DNA of 64,000 bases, taken from contig NW_026944383.1 of the NCBI RefSeq assembly GCF_033439725.1, positions 1,984,001-2,048,000 of the forward strand, in the 5' to 3' direction. The DNA is from Neurospora tetraspora. Lineage: Eukaryota; Ascomycota; Sordariomycetes; Sordariales; Sordariaceae. Shown here piece after piece: positions 49,584 through 58,702 of this stretch. The position numbers were made by a program, and so were the translations under genes. Below the pieces are notes generated by a model that did no database searches, was not told the origin of the DNA, and was given only the letters and a program-made list of their open reading frames with translations. How positions within the stretch are numbered: the first letter of the stretch is position 1; each line of letters opens with the position of its first letter.

Positions 49584-52500
49584 ACGAGCTGAAATGGATG
49601 TTCATGCCTGGGTCACTGGGTGGGAGGTTGCAAGTTGGGCCGGCCGGCCGGCCCACCAAGCGGCCCAGATTCGGTGGTGGTGGCATGGAAACGGAAAACG
49701 AAGAAATGTCTTGCATAATGGTACGGGTACCGGCCGGTAGCACAGACAGCAGGGTCTTGTAACTTCAAGGAATCCCGCAGTTGTCGTTGTTGCAGTACCG
49801 TGCTACAAGCTGTGATGAACAGCTTCGAAGATAGTCGGCGTGCTGCCGGTTTCTCTAGGCGGCTCCTTTCAGGCAGGTAGTATCTATTCAAAGCATGATT
49901 CAGGTAAATGAAAGCAACATCAACATGTAACAGTCAATGGTCACAATGGCGTGTGACGACCGCTACGAGTTGTTGCCCCATGAGAGGACAGACGGCCGAT
50001 CCAAGATGTTGGGACTTGCTGTGGCGACATCAAAGGTAGCATGAAATGCTGTCTTCACAGAAGTAATTCGGCTGCAACGGTGACGGTTCACAGAATTTTA
50101 GCCGAGCCATTGTTGGGTTTCGCTTTGTGCTGCGTACACTACACATGTCAGGGACAAACACAAGCTGGAGCATATCGAGCATAGAGAGCTGGAGAGCCGG
50201 GCCGTAAGCGAACCGAGAGATCGGCATGACGCTTTCCGCTTGTCGTTGAACATTCCTGATCGGAGGAACAATCATCTCTTTTCACTGCCGTATAGCGAGC
50301 ATCGTCTACCGTGCTGCCGTGGGTGTTTGCCTTTGATGAGTACTGTACATATGTATGGGACGAGCGAGGTTGTTGATGGAGATGTGGATGGAGGACAATA
50401 CGCGAGGGTGAGGGTTGTTGGTGGTGTTTGACAACTTGACCAGTAGACTATTTCCAGCCAATCAGCGACGTCGTGTTGCCGCCCAGAGATGCTGTTGGCC
50501 CATGCTTCCTCCCGCGAAGTGATGTTGCTCGGGGATGAGTTGTGGACCTCGATATCTCTCCAATCGCATTGCCAGGTTCCAGCTTCCACAGCTGCTGTGA
50601 CACTGTGAGAGGCCAGACTCCCAAGGACGCCCAGCAATTGGAGGAACCAATACCCGGCAAAAGTCAAAGGAAGCGACCCAACTGCGGCCGTGGCATGGCA
50701 ACGCAACGGGGCCGCTGTGCCTGCCTTAGTGTACTGTGCTGTTCTGCCCTGGCAGGCCTGGGACTACGGCGTACAGTGTCCCGTTGAGGTGCTGCGTGGG
50801 GGCTGGAGCCATTCCCAGTTGGTGTTGACTTGCTGTTGATGCCAATTCGCTTCGAGCAGAACTATCGAGACTTCCATGCCCTTGGCTATGCAGGCAATGG
50901 ATGGCAGTCACAGTCACAGTCGGGTGCTTCACTTCCAGCAAACATCACTTCCAGCAAACATTGGCGGCCCGTCTCTTCCACAAAGAGGACGACGACGACA
51001 TGATGGAAGAAGAGCCCTTTCCACGGCAGGCTTGGGTGTTATATCAACCGTCTCTTATAGATCAAGCTGACGGCCTTCTGGCCTGGTATTGGCGAGGAAC
51101 CGACTTTGGATACAACCAAGAGGAGGTTGATAAGCTTTCTTGCTGAGCTTCCATTGGGTCTGTGGTTGTTCACCCGACAGTGCCTCTACCCGGAAAGCCT
51201 CCCCGCGTCTCATGCTGACTCTCACAGTCATACACTCTCACCATTCATGCTACACAAGCAGTCAACAACAAGTGCCGTATGTTGTCATCGTGGGCTTGAG
51301 GAAGCAGATAGACGGCTGTGGCCACCGCATCGGAGACCGCATACCGTGCGCTGTCATCTGCTTGTCTTGGAGCCAGTTTCTTGCCAGCCAGTTTGAGCAA
51401 GGAACGATCCCATACGTGTGGATTTGCAGGCGTCATGTCAGCTCGCTAGGAAGCTGTCGAGCGGGATGTACCGCCGCCATCTATGCTCTGTTCGTAAATG
51501 GGTGTGCAGTTGCTTGCGAGACATGCATCTCAGAAACGTCCGGAAGCTCGAATCAATGACTTCCTTATGTCCTTTTTCCCTTTTATACCCAGTTCTGGTC
51601 GACTTGCTCTTTTACCATGACCATCGAGAACTTCTTTGGCCTTGGTTATCTTCATCAATATGTCTTCGGCCTCGGTTCTTGGATTCGCAAAAGCCCTAGA
51701 GATACCCCGTAGCGCTCACCTGCCGTGTGGGTGCCGTTGATGGTCGACGCTACTGTGTGACGGGCAAGCATGAGCGGCGGGGGGGTTCGACGGGGACTAA
51801 GAGGCGCAGGGGGGGATCCCACACCAGGACCCTGGCTAGCCAATATTAAAGGCCGATCAACCGCTGCCTATCAAGCCTTTTCCGCATCGATGACCATCCG
51901 ACTTTTTGCCCGCCCACTGACAGTCATCAGTAGCATCTTGACGTTATTGTGCGCCTTTGGCTCTTGACTGGCTTGTCTTCGAGGCGTTGGCGTTCCTGTT
52001 GACTGCTACCTTCGATCACCATCTCCACACGAGAAAAAGGGGGAACTGTCGAGGTCTTCCAATCACGCCTATACCTTGAGCCCGCCATCACGGTTCAAAG
52101 AAGTCACGGGTGGATTCTGCCGAACAATAGCGGCTGGCGACTTGCTGTGAGCTAGGCGGACGAATTCTGCGGCTTGCCATTCAACTTGTCTTACTGCATG
52201 GATTAAACGTTCATCACATTTACCTGAACCCTCTCCGCATCCTCGCTTTCAGGGCCTCGATACGACTCTCTCGGACACCTTTCGGAGTTCCGAATACCTT
52301 ATCACTTCTGGTACCGGTCCAGATCCATCATATATCCCCGAGCTTCCCCTCCCGAGCGCTGAATCGTTTCTCGATTTTGTTTTCTGGTTTTTGCCGTTAT
52401 CATTCTCTGGTCCTCCCTCGATTCTTCACCCATGGCCACCTCATCATCACCTAACGCTTCTTAATCTTTAATTTGGGGGATCTGGTATGCCCTTGTTGAA

Positions 52501-52601
52501 TCAGGCCGAGTAAGCTGCTTCGTCATTCGACCAACGCTTTCTGTTACCGCGACTATAAGCCGCCTTATAAGTCCAGACACTCTCCTTCATCACTCGCCAA
52601 C
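49584..52601. other. 3-kb intergenic region upstream of the ferric reductase
   Basis: No gene can be supported; open frames of 60-145 codons occur on both strands, overlap and lack conserved motifs. A perfect 16-bp tandem duplication (CACTTCCAGCAAACAT, 50930-50945 and 50946-50961) is present. The final 500 bases are C/T-rich and probably carry the promoter and long leader of the next gene. Confidence 0.5.
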
Positions 52602-55472
52602 ATGGATTCATCAATACCATCGGCGCTCAGACGCGCTGCCGAAAGCAGTACACAAGCAATCGGCGGTCTAGTAAAACGAATCGCCATCCCACTCAAGCCA
52701 AACAGTCCGCCTGGTCTAGTCCAAGCATTGACAGTAGACCCGTGGTCCAAAGCCGGCAAATACGGACTGGGTTGGACGTACTTTTCGCTTGTCATCGTCG
52801 GTCTCGTGTTGTTCATGAGGATATGGCACTTTTGGCAGGACAAGATTCGACAAGCGATATACAAGCAGGAGATGGAGGAACACTTTCGACAGCTTTACAG
52901 CCTGGAACCAGAGTGGGATAGGTCGGCAGCATTGGTCACGGGAATGACAGCAGCAGAATCGAGACGACATTTCTTTCCCGATGAGCCGCCCCTCGAAGAG
53001 AAAGACTTCAAGCCGAAAGCTCACTTCTCGTCCATCGGCTTTGTTAACGACACGTTGGCCCTGTTCCGATGGGTATTTTACCGACCGATCCCCGATATTG
53101 TATGGAAGAAACATCGGTTTACCTGCTCATCTCTCGCCGTCTTGTTCTGCGTCTTCGTTTCCATTGCCTTCGTGACGATCTACTGCTTTCTCCAGCAGCC
53201 GCTTTACTGGCAGAGCATTCAATTCGGTTCTCCCCCGGTCGCTATCCGTGCCGGCATGATTGCGGTTGCCATGACCCCCTGGATCGTCGCCACGAGCACA
53301 AAGGCCAACCTTCTCACCCTCATCACCGGCATCGGCCCCGAGCGCCTCAATGTCTTCCACCGATGGCTTGGATACTTGTGCCTGTTTCTCTCGTTAGTTC
53401 ACATGGTCCCGTTCTATGTGCAGCCGGTGTGGGAAGATGGAGGTATGCAGGTCTTCGGAAAGCTGTTTCCCCCAGGCAGCGGAATCATCTATGGCTCCGG
53501 AATTGCTTGCCTGGTGCCTTTATGCTGGCTCTGTGTTGGCTCACTGCCTTTCATCCGACGAATGGCCTATGAGGTGTTTGTTATACTTCACATCCCGGTT
53601 GGCGTGATCTATGTCGGCTTGCTCTTCTGGCACACCAAGAACTTCTTGCTGTCATGGGGTTATCTGTTCGCTTCCGTTGGCATCTTCGTTGTCTGCAACA
53701 TTATCCGACTTTTCAACTTGAACTGGGCGAAACCTTGGCGAATGGCCTGGTTGATTGGCGACGAGGCGGCCATCAATATCATGACCGAGAATGCCATCAA
53801 AGTGACCATTCCAACTCAGATGCGTTGGAAACCAGGGCAATACGTTTATCTACGTATGCCAGGCATCTCTCTCTTTGAGAACCACCCCTTCACTATTTCT
53901 TCATTGTGCAGCGAAGACTTTCCCTCTGAATACGGCGAGAACTACAGAGATTGCGTGTTGGTCTTCCGGCCGTACGGCGGCTTCACAAAGAAAGTCCTCG
54001 ATACTGCCATAGAAAAGGGACCATTCCACACCTACCGCGCTTTTCTTGATGGGCCATATGGAGGCATGCGTCGGGATCTGGCCGCTTTCGATACATGCAT
54101 TTTGATTGCGGGCGGTAGTGGCATCACTTCTCTGATGTCACAGCTATTAAACCTCATCAAGAGGATGCGTGATGGAAAAGCCATTACCAAGAAGATTGTG
54201 GTTGTGTGGTCACTGAAGCGTCTCGAGGCCATGGATTGGTTCCGCGAAGAACTTCGTATCTGCAGAGAGGCAGCACCTCCTGAGAGCGTGACCTGCAAGT
54301 TCTTTGTCACATCTACACAACGTCAGCAGCTTCATGCTGGAATACCGCACGGCCGCGCGCCGAGACCATTGAGCAACCTTTTCCACGATAAGCTGGATGG
54401 GTTTGTTTCAAACATCGCTAACAAGCGGAACAGCGCGCTGATCATGGCGGAGGCGCAGGGCGATCCAGAAAGAGAGCGTGAGCTCCGCGCTGAAGATGAG
54501 GACCGGATCACCGCCTTGCCGCAACAAAAATATTTACAACCTCATCATTTTCCTCCTCCGCCTCCGGGGCCGCCACCTAACCAAAGATATTCCGTTGCTG
54601 AGGATACACTCCGCAAGCTCGAAGGGCGCGATGTTAAGGACCCATCGCTGATGAACCCAGTCGACAGCAAGGACGGCGTCAAGAAGGATGGCGAATTCCA
54701 TTTCCCAGCAATTGCCCCACGGCCTGACAAGGCTCCGCACTTCAACTACGCACCACCAGCAGCAAAACAGCGATACAGTCAGTGGCTTGCCCAAACAGGT
54801 GGTGATCCCGAATCCCAAGGTCGACCCAGCTACGTAACCATGAGAGAGTCTGAGGACCAGGACCACCAACAACAAGCGGACCGACAACAAGAGCAACACG
54901 AAGAAGGAGTCGAGTACAACAACAACCCTTATTCTGGCCAAGATGCCTCACAATTACCTTACCCAATACCACCACCTCCTCCTGGACCTCCACCTGGACA
55001 CAACCCCGCTGGTGCCGCCGCCGAATCCGCTCCTGCTCCCCAGGCAACCCAACCGGTCCGTCCCCCTGAACTAGCCCACCTCCGCACCGATAACCTCCCA
55101 GCAGCCCAGCGGCCCGCTACCCGTCCAATCTCCACCTTCGGCCCCCCCTCGGGCTTCGACTTTGGCTTTCCTAACACGCCGACCGAGTTTCAGAAATCGC
55201 TCATGCGCTTCGCCTTTCCCGTGCCGCACCAGATCGACGGCGGCTGGAGCGTCGAGTACGGCCGCCCGGACCTGGGGTACATGCTCAAGGAGTGGGCGAC
55301 CGGCGGGCCCGACGGCAGAGGCGTGCTCGGACGCAGGACGGCCGTGTTTGTGTGTGGACCGGCGAGCATGCGGGTTGGTGTGGCGAACACGGTGGCGAGG
55401 CTGCAGGCGGAGATTTGGGGGGATGATATGTTGGAGGAGATCTTTTTGCATACGGAGAATTATGCTCTGTGA
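52602..55472 (+). CDS. Ferric reductase / NADPH-oxidase-type flavocytochrome with long disordered insertion
   Basis: Single exon, 956 aa. Transfers electrons from NADPH through FAD and two haems across the plasma membrane, normally to Fe(III) or Cu(II) chelates. A first membrane helix lies at about 57-75, and the ferric-reductase core at about 170-370. The haem-ligand His pairs are H253/H267 (VFHRWLGYLCLFLSLVHMVP) and H330/H344 (ILHIPVGVIYVGLLFWH), each with 13 residues between, as in the FRE family. FAD-binding: PGQYVYLRMP then H428-P-F-T-I-S-S. NADPH-binding: GGSGITS at about 504-510 and VFVCGPASMRVGV near 912. Between the last two lies about 240 residues of Pro/Gln/Glu-rich sequence (two PPPPPGPPP-like stretches), so the nucleotide fold is split far more than usual. 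Substrate is not decidable from sequence. Confidence 0.93.
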   Translation: MDSSIPSALRRAAESSTQAIGGLVKRIAIPLKPNSPPGLVQALTVDPWSKAGKYGLGWTYFSLVIVGLVLFMRIWHFWQDKIRQAIYKQEMEEHFRQLYSLEPEWDRSAALVTGMTAAESRRHFFPDEPPLEEKDFKPKAHFSSIGFVNDTLALFRWVFYRPIPDIVWKKHRFTCSSLAVLFCVFVSIAFVTIYCFLQQPLYWQSIQFGSPPVAIRAGMIAVAMTPWIVATSTKANLLTLITGIGPERLNVFHRWLGYLCLFLSLVHMVPFYVQPVWEDGGMQVFGKLFPPGSGIIYGSGIACLVPLCWLCVGSLPFIRRMAYEVFVILHIPVGVIYVGLLFWHTKNFLLSWGYLFASVGIFVVCNIIRLFNLNWAKPWRMAWLIGDEAAINIMTENAIKVTIPTQMRWKPGQYVYLRMPGISLFENHPFTISSLCSEDFPSEYGENYRDCVLVFRPYGGFTKKVLDTAIEKGPFHTYRAFLDGPYGGMRRDLAAFDTCILIAGGSGITSLMSQLLNLIKRMRDGKAITKKIVVVWSLKRLEAMDWFREELRICREAAPPESVTCKFFVTSTQRQQLHAGIPHGRAPRPLSNLFHDKLDGFVSNIANKRNSALIMAEAQGDPERERELRAEDEDRITALPQQKYLQPHHFPPPPPGPPPNQRYSVAEDTLRKLEGRDVKDPSLMNPVDSKDGVKKDGEFHFPAIAPRPDKAPHFNYAPPAAKQRYSQWLAQTGGDPESQGRPSYVTMRESEDQDHQQQADRQQEQHEEGVEYNNNPYSGQDASQLPYPIPPPPPGPPPGHNPAGAAAESAPAPQATQPVRPPELAHLRTDNLPAAQRPATRPISTFGPPSGFDFGFPNTPTEFQKSLMRFAFPVPHQIDGGWSVEYGRPDLGYMLKEWATGGPDGRGVLGRRTAVFVCGPASMRVGVANTVARLQAEIWGDDMLEEIFLHTENYAL

Positions 55473-56140
55473 GAGGGTGGCGTGGAGAAGAAAAGCGGCG
55501 TTCCCTTTTGTTTTGTGTTGTTCTGTTTTCAGAGATACCTATATGTTTTTACTTGTTTGGGTGTGTACGATTGTGCCAGTTACCCTTTGTGTTTCCTTGT
55601 CACTTCTAAATTTTTCGCCAGGAAAAGAAGGCGATTGTATTGGAAAACAGATGCGGCGGTCATCAACTGGGAGGAGAGTCTGTGTGGGAGTGCGGAACTA
55701 AATGAGAGATGATCTTTGCGGGTATCGATGATCATGCTATACTTTGATAGTCAGAAGGACGAGGGACGACGAGATACCTGTCACTAGTACGATAGTCATC
55801 TTTCTGTACATATACCAATCAATTCTTCTGAAGCAGTGAGTATTCTCGACGGTTATGTGTTGTCAGTGGTCAACCAACCAACCCATGTACGCATCCGTCT
55901 CTCGACAAACGGCAAAAAGTAAGGTACCCTAGAGGTAGAAACCACAGGTTTCCCATGGTGTACATCTGAAGAAGAGAAGCTAACAAACAACATGAACAGT
56001 AAGTACCAATAGTCTAACCATTCCTACATCTCCCTTCCCAGGAAACCATCATCACACCACCTCAACACCACTTCACCACACCCTCCAAGCAAGCCCTCAC
56101 TCAGCTACGATATGCCCCCATACTACATTCTCCCTCCTCC
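55473..56140. other. Convergent 3' region, ferric reductase and secreted protein
   Basis: About 670 bp between two converging genes. No coding signal is seen. Confidence 0.55.
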
Positions 56141-56701
56141 CTACGTATGCCAAACCCCCCACTTAATAGCAAAATCCCGATGCGGCAACGTCAAAGTACT
56201 ACACTCCATAGTCCCCTTACTCCCCACCTTCTCGCCATTATAAAACGGCAACTTGAGCGTCTCCTCAATCATCCAAACCACATCCTCATTCCCGGTCCTA
56301 AGCCAATTTCCCCAAAGCACGCCCTCCCCTCCCTCCACGCCCACCAGGCACGTGCCGTACTTGGCGATGATCTTTTGCTTGGGCCCCGTCATCCACTTCC
56401 ATGAACCGCCCGCGCCGACGTTGATGGAGATTTGCTTGCAGTCGACCGAGTAAGGGGAGTGCTCCGAGGTTTGGTCGACCACGGGACCGTAGTTTTTGCA
56501 GAAGGTTTGGGGACCTTCTTCTTGGCGGGGGCCGATGAAGGCGGTGGGGTAGGAGATTTGGCGGGGGAGGGAGAAGCCTGAGGAGGGGGAGGTGGTGGTG
56601 GTGTTGGTGTTGGTGGTGGTGGTGGTGGTAGATGTTGGGAGGGCGAGGACGGTGGAGGAGAGGAAGAGGAGGATGGAGATGATGAGTTTGTAAGTGATCA
56701 T
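56141..56701 (-). CDS. Small secreted protein with Ecp2/Hce2-like domain
   Basis: Single exon, 186 aa. The Met at 56701 starts MITYKLIISILLFLSSTVLA, a clear secretion signal with likely cleavage after ALA near residue 19; an upstream Met 34 codons earlier is in a non-signal extension and was not chosen. A Thr/Asn-rich linker follows (about 20-40), then the mature domain. It has four Cys: TFCKNY, SVDCKQIS, YGTCLVGV and GTMECSTL. The pattern of an N-terminal Cys, VDC, a GGxW stretch (GAGGSWKWMTG), G-x-C and a late KGxMxC matches the Hce2 domain of Ecp2-type effectors, a family widespread in saprophytic as well as pathogenic fungi. The role is unknown. I call it a member by pattern, not by search. 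Confidence 0.8.
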   Translation of the reverse strand: MITYKLIISILLFLSSTVLALPTSTTTTTTNTNTTTTSPSSGFSLPRQISYPTAFIGPRQEEGPQTFCKNYGPVVDQTSEHSPYSVDCKQISINVGAGGSWKWMTGPKQKIIAKYGTCLVGVEGGEGVLWGNWLRTGNEDVVWMIEETLKLPFYNGEKVGSKGTMECSTLTLPHRDFAIKWGVWHT

Positions 56702-57139
56702 GGTTGTTGTTTTTCTTTTCTTCCTGTGAGAGAGTTGCAACGAGTGTGTCTTCAATGAATGTGAGTGTTTTGTCGTTGATCCAGTCAAGACAAAGAGCGA
56801 CAACGTGGAGGACAGACGTTCGATGGAGGATCATGGACAGGCCATCCAAATGAACGGAAGTGTTTTGACATCTAGCATTTATACAACTTGCCCACTGGCG
56901 CCTGTTCTACAGCGTTCCTGACTTGACTGATTGAAACAAAGGATGGCGGCACATTGTGTAAAACGTGGTGATATCGAGTCTTTGACGATGCACAATCGTG
57001 AGAACCTCCACCGTTGGTTAGTATTGTATTTGGTATCATGCGATCCACGACATGAGAATGCCATGGCGAAGAAAAATATAAAAATAAAGCAGTAAGGGAT
57101 AAAAAGAAAGGCAAAAGCGGGAGGAAAAACACAAAAAAA
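56702..57139. other. Upstream region of the secreted-protein gene
   Basis: 438 bp between the secreted-protein start and the 5S gene. No gene. Dominated by A-rich sequence at 57,070-57,140. Confidence 0.5.
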
Positions 57140-57140
57140 A
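57132..57140 (-). terminator. Pol III terminator of the 5S gene
   Basis: Run of T on the minus strand immediately after the 3' end of the 5S rRNA. Confidence 0.85.
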
Positions 57141-57259
57141 ACATACAACACCAGGGATTCGCTGGTCGTCACCGACCCAACTACTAGTCTGGCCCTCACT
57201 GGCTTATCTATGGGAGAGCGGACGGGATCCCGAGTTTTCCAGTGGGTATGGTCGTATGT
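57140..57259 (-). rRNA. 5S ribosomal RNA gene (dispersed copy)
   Basis: The minus strand from 57259 reads ACATACGACCATACCCACTG, continues with GGGATCCCGTCCGCTCTCCC, and later has TAGTAGTTGGGTCGGTGACG, CCAGCGAATCCC and a terminal GTTGTATGTT, the standard fungal 5S framework. The ends pair (ACATAC with GTATGT) and the length is 120 nt. A T run of 8-9 follows, the Pol III stop. Dispersed single 5S genes outside the rDNA are normal in Neurospora and relatives. The sequence looks intact and unmutated. Neighbours on either side are protein genes, with no sign of other rRNA. Confidence 0.95.
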
Positions 57260-58584
57260 GATGATATGGAGTAGAATAGGATCTTACAAAGGAGAGATAG
57301 AAGAATGAGGTAATGTTGTCATTGTGCAGGAGGTGACGTTTCTGAGAACCTTCAAACTTCAACCTCCCAACTCACCCGCGCCACCATCGTAACGAAACAT
57401 CAAAAGTCCAACCAACCCCGCGTGCCCCATATTGCAAAGCACTGCGAATTTAAATGCTTGTCCAAGCGACTTGAACCGATGGCTAATGAAAAGTGCGTCG
57501 ATATTCCCATCGTCGCATTACGACGCAGCCCCAGAGCCTCCTTTCAGAAAGTGTCCTGCAGCGATACAGGCCACCGCTCGCCTTCGAACCTCGGCCGGTA
57601 CTCAAATTCCAGCCCGCAGATTCTCGATTAGCAGCGAGACATCCACCACTTCCGTGATGACTGCATTTAGATCGACTTCGAAATGATCTCCAGCTCTACC
57701 CAAGCTTCCAATGCACAAGTCCCGCGATAGTTTGGTGGTTGTCGATGAACAATACCATGCAAGACATGCTTAGGATCCTCAACTTCATGACCTTTGCTTA
57801 CGAGTGTTTTTGGTTTTCGACCAAGTTGAAACCATGCGTAGGGACTTGGCCATACGGACAGTCCTCCCCTCTCGCTACGTTAACACTGCAATATCGAACC
57901 TGATACCGGAGACCGAAGCGCCTAGCCGATACACCCATTCATTCATACCTGGAACTGTCAAAAGCGGAATACTTTGAAGTTAGCACGGAAGGTACCACCG
58001 TGGAGATCCTTTTGATCTGCTCTGGATCTAACCCTTCCGGGGAGGTTAATGTTTCCAATATGGACCTGGGCAGGTTGGAAGACCACGCAGCATTTCGAAA
58101 CCCTTTACGGATTACTGCTATGACAGACATCTGCCGTGGTATGGGAAGCCAGCCAAAACACCTTGAACCTCTCGGAGGATGGTCAATTGCCAGGTTTTCC
58201 CCTCATCGAAGGTAAAGCGTTCGACACAACACTACTAACGCTAACGAGTTCACGTCGCCCCTGGCTCACTTGAACACTTCACACAAGACATTTGAATGTG
58301 GATAGCCACTTCCTTTGAAGGAATCATCACAGGCCCTATTCCCTTGCTGCTGGAGAGGCCTGCAGGCAAAGAAGATGCCCCCCGTCGGACTTCTCCCAAT
58401 AGCAAACATGCCGAAAGTTCCACGCTACGTTTTCCTGATGTTGACACAAGTTCAAGATGCACTTTGGGGAGCGGTCTACGGAGTACGGACGACTCATCGA
58501 TCAGATGGAAGACGCATATCTTGCCCCCTCTCGTCCCAACTTTCATTACGGTATATAAGTCCCGTTTCCTGCCCACCTTCCCGT
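57260..58584. other. Intergenic between 5S rRNA and tRNA-like unit
   Basis: 1.3 kb. Open frames of 60-120 codons on both strands overlap each other and lack recognisable motifs. No gene is supported. Confidence 0.5.
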
Positions 58585-58689
58585 GGTCCGTTGGTGTAAT
58601 GGCTAACATCACCTAACCTGGCGTATTGTCGTGCTGGACGCGGCCTTACGTCAGCGTGGAAGCTACCGGTTCGACTCCGGTACGGGCCA
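58585..58689 (+). tRNA. tRNA-like Pol III gene, 105 nt, abnormal anticodon region (intron-bearing tRNA or pseudogene)
   Basis: The acceptor pairs fully: GGTCCGT (58585-58591) with ACGGGCC (58682-58688), discriminator A. The D arm is GTGT-AATGGCTA-ACAT, with an A box TGGTGTAATGG. The T arm is ACCGG-TTCGACT-CCGGT with a perfect B box. Eight T (58695-58702) follow as terminator. The 52 bases between D and T arms do not give a standard 5-bp anticodon stem. Instead CTGGCGTA (58618-58625) pairs with TACGTCAG (58647-58654) around a 21-base loop. Reading its inner five pairs as the anticodon stem gives loop TTGTCG with GTC (Asp) and a 14-base intron, but leaves extra bases on both sides. I cannot assign the amino acid. 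A real tRNA with an unusual intron, a decayed tRNA, or a tRNA-derived RNA are all possible. Confidence 0.65.
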
Positions 58690-58694
58690 TGCTA

Positions 58695-58702
58695 TTTTTT
58701 TT
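58695..58702 (+). terminator. Pol III terminator of the tRNA-like unit
   Basis: Run of eight T, six bases after the acceptor stem. Confidence 0.8.
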
